Source of the DNA: Lumbricus rubellus | Taxonomy: Eukaryota; Annelida; Clitellata; Crassiclitellata; Lumbricidae | Direction of reading: 5' to 3' | DNA length: 64,000 nucleotides | Assembly: GCA_945859605.1 (NCBI GenBank) | Contig: OX243815.1 | Location: 22,228,811-22,292,810, forward strand | In this document: in pieces, positions 33,188-43,672 of the stretch | How the letters are laid out: every line of letters starts with the position of its first letter | Position numbering within the stretch: position 1 is the stretch's first letter | The notes under the pieces: generated by a model | Database searches by the model: none | Told to the model about the DNA's origin: nothing | What the model saw: the letters and a program-made list of their open reading frames with translations, nothing else | Translations under genes and position numbers: made by a program

Positions 33188-33679
33188 TATTTGGCGACTG
33201 TCTGCTCTTATCTGCCGAACGTGGGCCTATCAACTACTTCTGTTAAGCATCGTCCGCGTGAAGGACGGAGCTAGGGTACAGAACCATTGAGCTTCATATA
33301 TAGAGGCTGAATGCACGCACGCACGCACAAACGCCCGCAGATCTATAGCGTTGCAGGGGAGCTAAATACAATGGGTACGGTTAATTTTTTGTTGGCAAGA
33401 ACTTGACAAATACAGAGTAGGAAATTAAAAATATTGCTTTTCATAATTATTCTCTCTCCTTCGCTTCACATTGGCAAGTGCCAACTCTTACCCCTATTTG
33501 CTGGCGCCTATGCATAGAATGATAGAAGCCAACTATTCACTTTTGGATGAGGATTCTTCAATTTAATACACGAATTCCGATTTTAAAGATCTCATGTAAA
33601 ATCTGAAATTTTATTTTCGTTATATATTTTAATTGGTCGAAGAAATTAGGCTACTCCGTACTTTAGATCAACATTTCTG
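33188..33679. other. non-coding stretch
   Basis: Nothing supported between the tandem repeats and element 2. Confidence 0.4.
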
Positions 33680-33685
33680 TGCGTC
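33680..33685. other. target site duplication TGCGTC, left copy
   Basis: Identical six bases lie at 43667-43672, directly outside the right terminus of element 2. Confidence 0.9.
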
Positions 33686-34130
33686 AGTAGTCAAATACTA
33701 CCAGTGTCACTTCAGTTAAGTATTATTACTAACTAGTAATTAATTAGTAATTAGTTAATTATTATTAATAATTAGTTAAGGTAACTAGTTAAGGTAATTA
33801 GGTCAACTTAATTAAGGTAATTAGGTCATTATAATAATTAGGTCATATTAATTAGTAAGCATAATAATTAGGTATTATATTAATTAGTAATTATGATAAT
33901 TAGTATATTAATTAGTATATTAATTAGGCAAATATGTTAATTAGTGTAATTACTTAACCCTAATTAGCAGCGCTACAGGGCCGCCCCTCCCCGCCCCCTC
34001 CCCGCCGCGGGGTCCGCAAGCGCGGGGTCCGGAAGCGCGGGAACCGGAAGTGCGGAACCGGAAGTGCGGGAACCGGAAGCGCGGGAACCGGAAGTGCGGA
34101 ACCGGAAGTGCGGAACTGGAAATGCGGCGA
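33686..34130. repeat. element 2 left terminal inverted repeat
   Basis: About 445 bp in three zones: unique end (33686-33720), an array of TAATTA-type words (33720-33960), and a G+C-rich block with ~13-bp units ggaaccggaagtgc/gcggg (33965-34130). Inverse copies end at 41805 and 43666. Confidence 0.88.
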
Positions 34131-34292
34131 CCAATCAGAGAGCGAGATCCGTGCTAGCCCAGGAGGCGACGACCAATCAGAGAGCGAGAACCTTGCTAGC
34201 CCAGGAAGCGGCGACCAATCAGAGAGCGAGAACCTTACTAGCCCAGGAAGCGGCAACCAATCAGAGGGCGAGAAACTTGCTAGGCCAGGAAC
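34128..34292. repeat. four 42-bp repeats with CCAAT boxes
   Basis: Units with gaccaatcagagagcgagaa and gctagcccaggaag; the CCAAT cores lie at 34131, 34173, 34215 and 34257, exactly 42 bp apart. The position is immediately inside the left terminal repeat and ~0.2 kb past the polymerase stop. A promoter/enhancer role is possible; the visible gene points toward it rather than away. Confidence 0.8.
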
Positions 34293-34505
34293 CTATGTCA
34301 AATAGGCGAGCGACAATGCTAGTAGGAAATTTAAATAAGTATGAAAGAACAAACACAGTAGGTTGACAATTTTTTCTTCAAACACAATTTCTTTCTTCAA
34401 TAATTTCACAACACTTCACAAAATTATGCAATAACTTTTACAATGTTCAATGTCTTTTCAAGACTTCAGAATATTCAATGGCTTTTCGAGAATTCTGAAT
34501 GTTCG

Positions 34506-37500
34506 TTACAAAGTATTTACAGGAATATTTACATGTCCATATGACAAAGATTCAGACGAATTTAGCAAGTAACGCTTGTCATCATATGGCGAAAGTGCGG
34601 CCTTCCTTAGCTCTACAGTGTGCAGTTCGTGCTTTGTGCTTCGTATAGCACAGAATTTGGAACTTGTTGGCTGCTCATTCAATATACATGCGCGATATTC
34701 AGCATGTCTAATATTCTTTTTCACAAATCCGCGTTGAATGCCCTTTGCAGTTTTCTTCTCCTTATTATTGGGCAAAAGTAAACTATACATTTTAGCCCGC
34801 AACCCACAAAATTCCAAGACTTCTTCGCCATTGCACTCGTCCTTAAATTTTCCAATTACCTTTGCGTTGGCGCGGCTGTGAAGGAAGTGCCTACAGGGAT
34901 AGTCAGAAGTATCGTACTCGTCTAAATTTTGCAGCATGTCTTTGTATACGTCGTCTGTTTGTATGTGATAACATAGGCTGTCTGTGTCCGTAAATAGGAG
35001 CTTGCAAGCCTTTCCATAAAGGGGAATTATGTTTTCGTAGTGGAATTCATACATTTTTAGTTTTGATATGTCCAAAATGCACATGCCAGCATAGAGCGGT
35101 TTGTTCAAAAAGACGTTTGAATTTGTTAATTTTATGACAGTCAAATCGTCGTTTATTATAGTGTACGATTCGAAATTTGGACGGGCCACAAATCTTTTCG
35201 CGCGCTTTCCACTCATGACTAATTTGACGTTTATGTGCTTTCTGTTATTTTGCATTGTTTTGCCGTATATAGAATTATTCATCAATTTGAAGAGGTCTTT
35301 TTCGAATGAAGATTTGGCCACCTGCCGTTTGGACGTGTTGAAGTCGATGTATGTTTTCAACCATCGACTCTGACGAAACTCGAGAATTTTGTTAATTTTT
35401 GTTAATTTCATGCCCATTTTCAGATAGAATTGTAAATTTCGGTAATGTACAACGTATTGGGTCTTTGGCATCAGGTTGGGCACCAACTGTTCAACGCCGA
35501 TACCAATTTTGCCCGAAATTTTTTGCGAAACGGACTTTGCGTAAGGAGATATCATCTCCGGTCGTATGTGCAGAGTCTCGGGAGCAAGGGGGTAGTCGTT
35601 GTGCGCGTCGTGGAGATGTGAAGGGTACTCCAAGTCCACGTCCAACAAATAGCCCAAGTCGTCGTCTGTCTGTTTGGAATCCAAGTCAAAATTGTCAATT
35701 TCGTCCGTCTCTAAGAATCTAAATTTGCCGGTTGGGAGCGGTTCGGACATTGCATAACCGTACAAATTATTACAGTCCAAATACATTATGTAGCTATTTG
35801 GAATGTCAGGGTCGTATCCTTGTGCGAGATACGGGTTATTGGACTTTGCGTATCGATTTGAAATCATTGATACGCCGCCTCTCATCCCCCGCTCCACAAA
35901 AAGATAAATGTCTGGATCTGTGATGAGTTCCAACTCCACATTAGTCATTCGTAAACATGCGTCGAAGCTAAGTCCTGGGCTGCTGTAATAGTGGAGAGGA
36001 TCTAATTTGTAAAAGTCCAGCGACATGGCACGAAAAGATTCAAATACGTCGGCAAGTAATACTACGTCTGTCTGCAGGTACAAGTCATGATAGTCTTGGA
36101 GCGTCTGCATGTTAAAAGTCTGCCAAATGTTTTGTGCATAGTCGTAGTCGTCTTGGGAAATGTCCTCGTCGGTCAGTTTGCTATAGAAGCAGCCTTTGGG
36201 TGGCAGAGTCCTTTCGGTCATTCTGCCGGCCGATGTCATATATTCGTAGGGAAGTACCCCCTTACGCAAAAGCAATTTGTATTCGTTTGGAAAAAGCCGC
36301 CGCAAATGGTTGAATTTGGAGTCGTCCTCTTTTGCCAAATTCTTCACCAACACGTCCAAACCGCAGTTTAGAAATTGAAGGGAATCCAAAAAGCGAATAT
36401 TATTAACTTCAAAAGACAAGTATTTCTCCATATTAGTGGCAATGACGCTAATTTCCTGGCTTGCAAACTCCTTTGTCATATGCTTGAGTATGAGATGGGA
36501 GTCGTAACCCTTAAGATTGTGGAACACAACTGGAAGAAGGTAATTTACAGGTTTGCCTTTCTTAGATTTTGTAGGCTTGCGAAACTTCATCTTTAGGTTG
36601 CAAGGAGAACAGAGTGCAGAAACAAAGTTACCAGTCATGTGACAGTGGTGTCGAACTTTGTTTTGAGATGTCAAAGATGTAGAGCAAGACGGGCATGCAT
36701 TACAAGAATCAAAGGCCAGCCTCTGCTGCTGCGTAAGAGGCTTCATGGGCATGTTGGTGGAAAGTATTTTGTTAATGCGAGTCTGCTCAGATTTTACGTG
36801 TGAAAAGAAGTGCTGCATAACGTCAGGGCCCGAATAGACGTAAGGCTTGTTGTTGTTCAAGTGCGGAAAAGAAGAAACGGTGAAGCAGCAGAACCCGCTA
36901 GGTGTGTGTGTATCAAGAATTTTGGTTGCCTTGTCGTTGGAAGTAGAGTCGTTTGGAGCCAAAAACGATTCAAAGTCAGAATACAGGACGTACGGCAGGG
37001 GCATTTCGTGCTGCGTATTGGAAAATTGTAATTTAGAATTTTCGGGTGTTGGATAGCGCACAGACTGCAGTCCGTGTTTGCCACATACCTCCATGTGCGA
37101 ATGTTTGACTGCAGCAGTTGTAAAGCAGCATAGGCAGTACGGACAAGGAAAACTTCTGTGTCTCTCAGAATTTCGGGTGCTTAAGAGTGCAGAAAGGTTG
37201 CGCACAGTGATGTAATGACGCTTGTCGCCAGCATCAAGAAGCAGCAGGTTGGCAATGTGTTTTCTACCCCTGTGAGCACTGGCATAGAGAGGGGTAAACG
37301 TTTTGTCGTCCGGGTTTGAATACATTACATTGATTGAATATTCAGGATTCAGCCCCTCAAAAAGTGGGATTTGTTCGATTGTCATTGGAAATTTTAGCCC
37401 CCTAGTTTCAAGCTCCTTAGAGTATGGAATGTATTTGCTGACTCTATGCGCATTATCTTTTTGATGATGGGAAACTGCAAGCACACTGTAAAGAAAACAG

Positions 37501-37830
37501 AACTCGTCATCGTTTTGGATGTTTAGAGTAGCTCGCTTATTGACAATGTATTGTGGAGTAGGGATATAGCTGGACGCGCCTACAGGGTCGAATACAGCAT
37601 TACAAATTTTAAAGTCCACCACACCATTTACCGTCCAGCCAGAGCTTTGGCTCGTAAACGTGTCGACAAGTTCGTCGATTCGATGTACGGCATCTTGTAG
37701 TTGATCGGGTATTTGAGACGGATGTGTGAGTGTTGCCGGTACCGACTTGAAGTAGCCAACGGTCTGTGCTTCCCCGTCTGGCGTGGTTCGCTTGAAGTCC
37801 ACATCGACCGCCACGTACCATTTCACCGGC
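34506..37830 (-). CDS. PolB: PolB main exon: exonuclease and polymerase domains
   Basis: Acceptor ttttctttag (ending 37831) gives a 1,107-residue exon. Read downward, an N-terminal region is followed by a C2H2-like finger (PCPYCLCCF with distal H/C). Exo I YSDFES lies near 36970. A C/H cluster CPSCSTSL...HHCHMTG lies near 36590-36710. Exo II FHNLKGYDSHL comes next, then a D-x3-LLADVFESF Exo III-like block. Motif A DCNNLYG is near 35760, motif B NNSIYGKTM near 35270 and motif C TDTDSL near 34980. All catalytic residues appear intact. The open frame 5' of 37830 is intron read-through. Confidence 0.95.
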
Positions 37831-39127
37831 CTAAAGAAAAGCATAAAAATAACATGCACTCGCATATCCCACGCATGATGCAAAAATGTCCGAATGTCAT
37901 AGTGAAAATGTACAAACACAGAATTGTCAAAAAATTCTAAGTACATAAAAATTTGTCTAAGTCCAAACAGAATGCAGAATTTTCTAAGTCCAACAAGATT
38001 TTATTGCAGAATTTTCTAAGTACAAAATACAAGAGCAGAATTTGTATACAAACTTACCCTTCATCTCTGAATGTGTCTTCCAGTGTGGCGACGATGCGCG
38101 ACGATTCCGTCAGCAGCATGTTATGGACGTCGGTTGTCTGCGGCGCTGGAATCGATACATCTATGAATGTATTTTGAGTTGAAGTGCGAATGGTTGGGTT
38201 GGTTTGCTTCTTGAAGCACGTGACACAGAGGTCTTGTCCGGTCCTGAAGAAGCGCGAAGGCCGGCGGTTCTTACATTGAGGACACTCTCGCCTCAACAAG
38301 CAAATTTCGCAGAGACCGTTCGTCAAGCTGACTGCTTTGTACGATCGACAGGAGTCGCATCGATCTAAAGGACACACACACACACCAAAAAAAAAGTTCA
38401 TTAAAGTCTTGCATGCTGTATATTCAATATAATAAAGTCAAAGCCTACTAAAGTTTGCATGCTGTATATTCAATATACAAAAGTCAAAGTCTCCTAAAGA
38501 ACGCATGCTGCATATTCTCAATAATAAAGGCATCGGCCGTTAAAGTTCACATCCAGAATACAAAAAGCACAGTGTTGAATCTTTGAAGAAAGTGCGCATG
38601 CGCAGCATGCGCCATGTAAAAGAAGTAAAGGTATCAAGTTTGTAGGAACTTACTTGACGGACCGGGCTCTGCCGAGGTCTCGCCGGCTCCGCTGGAGCCG
38701 GCCGCCGCCGCCGCCGCCGCCGCCGCCGGGCCAGGGTCCCCTTCTCCCGAGCCGCCAGCTTCCACATTGGTGCGCTTTGCAGCAGGGTCAGTGTCCGCAT
38801 CTGCCTTTCGTTTCAGTCCTACAACATAAATTATTCTCCAAAATTATTTGACATGAATAAAATGTTGCAAAATAATTTTAAACAAAATTTATAAGTTACA
38901 AATATTTTTATATATTTATTTTTTAAAAGTTTGCAATTGAAATCTGTCAAAGTAAAAACTTACTTAGTTCTCGAATTCTCGCCTTCAGTTGAGCTTCCTC
39001 CTTGAGCAATTGTTCGATGTCTGCATCGAGCTTGTTTGCTAAAAATTGAAATACATAGGGCTTGAGAGTTAGGAAAATACATGGTACCTAAGACAGTATA
39101 CAAAGAATAAGAAATTTATTTACCCAT
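34506..39127 (-). CDS. PolB: protein-primed family B DNA polymerase, five exons
   Basis: Exons in transcription order: 39127-39124, 39038-38964, 38818-38654, 38364-38058, 37830-34506. Introns of 85, 145, 289 and 227 nt all begin GT (mostly gtaagt) and end AG. Phases agree and the total of 3,876 nt is a whole number of codons (1,291 residues plus stop). Exon 2 encodes a short charged helix, exon 3 an acidic then Ala/Gly/Ser-rich linker, exon 4 four C-x2-C zinc pairs, exon 5 exonuclease and polymerase. It would copy the linear element from a protein primer. The short ATG exon is the weakest part; an upstream exon at 39767-39844 is phase-compatible as an alternative. Confidence 0.85.
38058..38364 (-). 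CDS. PolB: PolB exon 4: zinc-cluster domain
   Basis: Acceptor tcctttag ending 38365, donor gtaagt from 38057. Encodes four successive C-x2-C pairs (CDSC, CEIC, CPQC, CVTC), a zinc-ribbon-like region seen at the N-terminus of several Polinton polymerases. A Ser/Thr-rich hinge follows. Phase 1 in, phase 2 out. Confidence 0.85.
38654..38818 (-). CDS. PolB: PolB exon 3: acidic and polyalanine linker
   Basis: Acceptor ttgttgtag ending 38819, donor gtaagt from 38653; phase 1-1. Encodes a basic start (LKRK), an acidic DADTDPA block, and a run of eight alanines from a GCC/GGC repeat. In another frame the same repeat gives polyarginine, which is not used. Confidence 0.7.
38964..39038 (-). CDS. PolB: PolB exon 2: short helical segment
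   Basis: Acceptor atttttag ending 39039, donor gtaagt from 38963; 75 nt, phase 1-1. Encodes NKLDADIEQLLKEEAQLKAR, a likely coiled coil. Confidence 0.7.
39124..39127 (-). CDS. PolB: candidate PolB first coding exon (ATG+1)
   Basis: ATG (39127-39125) plus one base before donor gtaaat. Provides phase 1 as exon 2 requires. So short that it rests only on phase and donor. Confidence 0.4.
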
Positions 39128-39514
39128 TTTTGCTGTAGTTGTGTTGCAAAGAGTTTCTTAGGCCGTTCAATCGAAATTTTTACCATGCGCCAGAATTTCC
39201 TTTCTATATCTACTTAATTTTTGTACCAATTAATTTTTGTGCTAATTAATTAAAAGTTGTTGCAGCCGCCAATGTATACTACTTTTCCCCAAAAATTGTT
39301 AAAGTCAATTTCAAATGTTCTGTAGATCTCTTGGAGTCAAGTGTTGATGTGTTTTGATCGTTGTGACACACTGGTAGTTATAGGCATGGAACTACTTTTT
39401 GTAGTTTCCTACGCGAAAGTAGTTCCACGTAGTAACAATGTTTGCGCGGAAGGATATGGATGTGGAAGTGATGCGGTTCATGTAATACAGAGAAAATGTG
39501 TATTCCTCCGCCGA

Positions 39515-39570
39515 TGGGCTCTGTGTCAGTGCCAGGCCCAAGCCTGGATAAAAAGGGAGGGCGCAGCTAA
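39515..39570. repeat. dispersed repeat fragment
   Basis: Contains cagtgccaggcccaagcctg and gataaaaagggagggcg, shared with 28830, 31085, 40035 and 41895. It lies inside element 2 upstream of the polymerase ATG. Confidence 0.55.
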
Positions 39571-39620
39571 TAATTCTTGGTACTACACAGTGAGACTAAA
39601 ATACTGTTACTCGCCTTTGC

Positions 39621-39647
39621 ATGTGTGTGTGTGTGTGTGTGTGTGTA

Positions 39648-39721
<74 letters not shown>
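39621..39721. repeat. GT microsatellite
   Basis: About 50 GT units interrupted twice by atgc. Confidence 0.9.
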
Positions 39722-39724
<3 letters not shown>

Positions 39725-39766
39725 CACAAATAAGTCTAAAAGCATGTAAGTGTAAAGGTAACTTAC

Positions 39767-39844
39767 GTGATGACGTAGCCTGTGTTGGATCTGAATCCGT
39801 CGCTTCCGTCGCTGGAGCCTCTCGATGTTCGTCATTGTCATGAT
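39767..39844 (-). CDS. possible alternative upstream PolB exon
   Basis: 78-nt stretch with acceptor tctcttgcag and donor gtaagt, phase 1-1. Encodes an acidic HDNDEHREAPATEATDSDPT segment similar in style to PolB exon 3. Its donor phase fits PolB exon 2, so it may replace the ATG exon at 39124. No matching upstream exon with the right phase was found. Confidence 0.4.
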
Positions 39845-40303
39845 CTGCAAGAGATAAATGCATTCACAATGTATTCACAATGTATTTGCAATGTAAAAAT
39901 AGTTCCTATGTACAGATATAAATTTGAATTCTAAGGAAATTCGTTCGCTTAAGCATAATTTCGCTGTGACACTCATGTAGGCCTAATAATAATATTTTGA
40001 GAATGCACAGTCTGAGCCCTCACGAAAGTTTCTCTAAGTGCCAGACCCAAGCTTGGATAAAGAAGGAGGGCGACACTAAAAAGACTTGTTACAGCAATGC
40101 TAAGAATATAATTTACTGAAATTTAATTTGTTCGCAGCTTCTGTACATTAGTTGCTCAGAGCTTGCTTGCATTACTTTTTCCTGCGCAAGTCCCAAGGCT
40201 TTAAGAATTAATAGTACAACATTAAGATGTAGTTTGCAGCATTGCAGCCCAAAATCAGAAATTTAGAAAATAGACACAGCGTTAAAATAGTTTGATGATA
40301 TTT

Positions 40304-40480
40304 CTACCTGAATTCATCGTTGTGTTCGCCGCTCGTAGATGCCGCCACTGCAGATGACCACCGCTCGTAGAAGTTCGTTGATGACCGAAAGATTTGTAGA
40401 ATTTTGCTGGTGTCTGTAGATCGTCCACGGATGTAGATATCGGATGCGTTCATATATCTAAGCATTAGCTTATTGCCCAT
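40304..40480 (-). CDS. small open frame, first copy (MGNKLMLRYMN-type)
   Basis: Minus-strand ATG at 40480 opens about 57 codons, ending at a possible donor (ag|gtagaa) or, if unspliced, at TAG. Composition looks protein-like (IYIRGRSTDTSKILQIF, then an acidic end GEHNDEF). It could be a 5' exon of the polymerase, but its phase (2) does not fit the exon at 39767. Function unknown. Confidence 0.35.
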   Translation of the reverse strand: MGNKLMLRYMNASDIYIRGRSTDTSKILQIFRSSTNFYERWSSAVAASTSGEHNDEFR

Positions 40481-41365
40481 TTTATAGGCCCTTGGAGTAT
40501 TGTTTGTAGGAGCAGGTGCTGGAAGGGGGGGGGGTTGGATGATATCAGCGGATTAGTAAGCATCGACAACAAGTTGGGCTGGTTGCTGCTGTCAGACGTT
40601 TAGCAGCGCCAGGTGCTGCATGCGGTGGGGGTGGTGGTGGGTGTGGAATGCTGAGGTCATCTCCTTAGTAAGCGTCAGCTGCAAGACAGGGTGGTTGCTG
40701 TTGTGGGTGGGGGTGAGATGCTGATGTCATACGATTAGTAAGCACCATCCACTGTATCAAGGCGTGGATGATGACGGCTGGTTAGGCGATGCGATGCATG
40801 TCTGGACATGTCGGAGTGTTTGCTGATGTCATGCGGGTAGAAGGCTTCAGCTGTAGCATGCGGTGGGGGTGGTGGTGGGTGTGAAATGCTGATGTCAGAT
40901 TCTTAGAAGTCGTCAGGGGCTGGCCGGTGCTGGTGCTGATGTCATGCGCGCCAGGTGCTGGATGGCATACGCTGATGTCAGATTCTTAGCAGTTGTCGGA
41001 TGCTGTAGCAAGGGATGGATGATATCATCCGCTTAGTAAGTTCCAGATGCTGGCAGATGTTAGCCACGGCTGTCAGATTCTTAGCAGTCGATCGGTGTTG
41101 GTCACCGTGGTTGCTGGTGGAGTTAAGATGCCACATTCCCAATCTCACTTCCAATACCACATTCACAGTCCGGTTTTCCAGACCTATATTCCCAGTCCCG
41201 CTTCCTGTACCGCATTCCCAAGTCCGCTTCCGGCTCCGGATTCCCGGATTCCCGGTTCCGGCACTTCCGGTTCCGCACTTCCGGTTCCCGCGCTTCCGGT
41301 TCCCGCACTTCCGGTTCCCGCACTTCCGGTTCCGCACTTCCGGTTCCCGCGCTTCCGGTTCCGCA

Positions 41366-41804
41366 CTTCCGGTTCCCGCGCTTCCGGTTCCCGCATTCCC
41401 AAGTCCGGTTCCGCACTTCCGGTTCCCGCGCTTCCGGTTCCCGCACTTCCGGTTCCGCACTTTCGGTTCCCGCGCTTGCGGACCCCGCGGCGGGGAGGGG
41501 GCGGGGAGGGGCGGCCCTGTAGCGCTGCTAATTAGGGTTAAGTAATTACACTAATTAACATATTTGCCTAATTAATATACTAATTAATATACTAATTATC
41601 ATAATTACTAATTAATATAATACCTAATTATTATAATTACTAATTAATATGACCTAATTATTATAATGACCTAATTACCTTAATTAAGTTGACCTAATTA
41701 CCTTAACTAGTTACCTTAACTAATTATTAATAATAATTAACTAATTACTAATTAATTACTAGTTAGTAATAATACTTAACTGAAGTGACACTGGTAGTAT
41801 TTGA
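41366..41804. repeat. internal copy of element 2 right terminal repeat
   Basis: Inverse of the left repeat including the G+C-rich units and TAATTA array; ends ...gtatttgact and runs straight into the second duplication unit instead of ending actact. Confidence 0.88.
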
Positions 41805-43663
41805 CTTAAGCATAATTTCGCTGTGACACTCATGTAGGCCTAATAATAATATTTTGAGAATGCACAGTCTGAGCCCTCACGAAAGTTTCTCTAAGTGCCA
41901 GACCCAAGCTTGGATAAAGAAGGAGGGCGACACTAAAAAGACTTGTTACAGCAATGCTAAGAATATAATTTACTGAAATTTAATTTGTTCGCAGCTTCTG
42001 TACATTAGTTGCTCAGAGCTTGCTAGCATTACTTTTTCCTGCGCAAGTCCCAAGGCTTTAAGAATTAATAGTACAACATTAAGATGTAGTTTGCAGCATT
42101 GCAGCCCAAAATCAGAAATTTAGAAAATAGACACAGCGTTAAAATAGTTTGATGATATTTCTACCTGAATTCATCGTTGTGTTCGCCGCTCGTAGATGCC
42201 GCCACTGCAGATGACCACCGCTCGTAGAAGTTCGTTGATGACCGAAAGATTTGTAGAATTTTGCTGGTGTCTGTAGATCGTCCACGGATGTAGATATCGG
42301 ATGCGTTCATATATCTAAGCATTAGCTTATTGCCCATTTTATAGGCCCTTGGAGTATTGTTTGTAGGAGCAGGTGCTGGAAGGGGGGGGGGGTTAGATGA
42401 TATCAGCGGATTAGTAAGCATCGACAACAAGTTGGGCTGGTTGCTGCTGTCAGACGTTTAGCAGCGCCAGGTGCTGCATGCGGTGGGGGTGGTGGTGGGT
42501 GTGGAATGCTGAGGTCATCTCCTTAGTAAGCGTCAGCTGCAAGACAGGGTGGTTGCTGTTGTGGGTGGGGGTGAGATGCTGATGTCATACGATTAGTAAG
42601 CACCATCCACTGTATCAAGGCGTGGATGATGACGGCTGGTTAGGCGATGCGATGCATGTCTGGACATGTCGGAGTGTTTGCTGATGTCATGCGGGTAGAA
42701 GGCTTCAGCTGTAGCATGCGGTGGGGGTGGTGGTGGGTGTGAAATGCTGATGTCAGATTCTTAGAAGTCGTCAGGGGCTGGCCGGTGCTGGTGCTGATGT
42801 CATGCGCGCCAGGTGCTGGATGGCATACGCTGATGTCAGATTCTTAGCAGTTGTCGGATGCTGTAGCAAGGGATGGATGATATCATCCGCTTAGTAAGTT
42901 CCAGATGCTGGCAGATGTTAGCCACGGCTGTCAGATTCTTAGCAGTCGATCGGTGTTGGTCACCGTGGTTGCTGGTGGAGTTAAGATGCCACATTCCCAA
43001 TCTCACTTCCAATACCACATTCACAGTCCGGTTTTCCAGACCTATATTCCCAGTCCCGCTTCCTGTACCGCATTCCCAAGTCCGCTTCCGGCTCCGGATT
43101 CCCGGATTCCCGGTTCCGGCACTTCCGGTTCCGCACTTCCGGTTCCCGCGCTTCCGGTTCCCGCACTTCCGGTTCCCGCACTTCCGGTTCCGCACTTCCG
43201 GTTCCCGCGCTTCCGGTTCCGCACTTCCGGTTCCCGCGCTTCCGGTTCCCGCATTCCCAAGTCCGGTTCCGCACTTCTGGTTCCCGCGCTTCCGGTTCCG
43301 CACTTCCGGTTCCGCACTTCCGGTTCCCGCGCTTGCGGACCCCGCGGCGGGGAGGGGGCGGGGAGGGGCGGCCCTGTAGCGCTGCTAATTAGGGTTAAGT
43401 AATTACACTAATTAACATATTTGCCTAATTAATATACTAATTAATATACTAATTATCATAATTACTAATTAATATAATACCTAATTATTATAATTACTAA
43501 TTAATATGACCTAATTATTATAATGACCTAATTACCTTAATTAAGTTGACCTAATTACCTTAACTAGTTACCTTAACTAATTATTAATAATAATTAACTA
43601 ATTACTAATTAATTACTAGTTAGTAATAATACTTAACTGAAGTGACACTGGTAGTATTTGACT
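41805..43663. repeat. tandem duplication unit 2 (element 2 right end)
   Basis: Second copy of 39948-41804 with only a few differences: one extra G in a poly-G run near 42381 (11 versus 10) and rearranged ~13-bp units near 43265-43320. Confidence 0.93.
42161..42337 (-). CDS. small open frame, second copy
   Basis: Same as 40304-40480. Here the extra G in the poly-G run keeps an open extension upstream, but the ATG at 42337 is the shared candidate start. Confidence 0.3.
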   Translation of the reverse strand: MGNKLMLRYMNASDIYIRGRSTDTSKILQIFRSSTNFYERWSSAVAASTSGEHNDEFR

Positions 43664-43666
43664 ACT
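43223..43666. repeat. element 2 right terminal inverted repeat
   Basis: Inverse of 33686-34130; terminal bases ...ttgactact at 43666. Confidence 0.9.
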
Positions 43667-43672
43667 TGCGTC
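43667..43672. other. target site duplication TGCGTC, right copy
   Basis: Matches 33680-33685. Confidence 0.9.

Larger units (their letters stand above)
39948..41804. repeat. tandem duplication unit 1 (element 2 right end)
   Basis: Begins cttaagcataatttcgctg and contains a small exon-like frame, degenerate ggtgctg/gatgtcat repeats, the G+C-rich block and a nearly complete right terminal repeat lacking its last three bases. It is near-identical to 41805-43663. Confidence 0.93.
33686..43666 (-). mobile_element. Polinton-type element 2 carrying only a DNA polymerase
   Basis: 9,981 bp bounded by inverted repeats beginning AGTAGTCAAATACTACCAG and by the 6-bp direct repeat TGCGTC. The right end is present twice because a ~1,857-bp unit is tandemly duplicated; one copy less gives ~8.1 kb. 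The only recognisable gene is a spliced, minus-strand protein-primed family B DNA polymerase. No capsid, ATPase, protease or integrase can be found in any frame. Terminus start and duplication length match Polinton element 1; beyond the first six bases (AGTAGT) the termini are unrelated. Confidence 0.88.

Noticed and set aside
37831..37946. N-terminal 39 residues of the continuous PolB frame
   Set aside because: They lie in the intron; a strong acceptor ends at 37831 and the upstream exon joins in phase, giving a better N-terminus.
38540..38818. Arginine-rich minus-strand open frame
   Set aside because: It is the wrong frame of PolB exon 3; the frame consistent with splicing gives an acidic/polyalanine linker.
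41015..41545. PVPALPVPHFRF-type repeat frames in element 2 termini
   Set aside because: Translations of the ~13-bp G+C-rich repeat unit, open in several frames on both strands.
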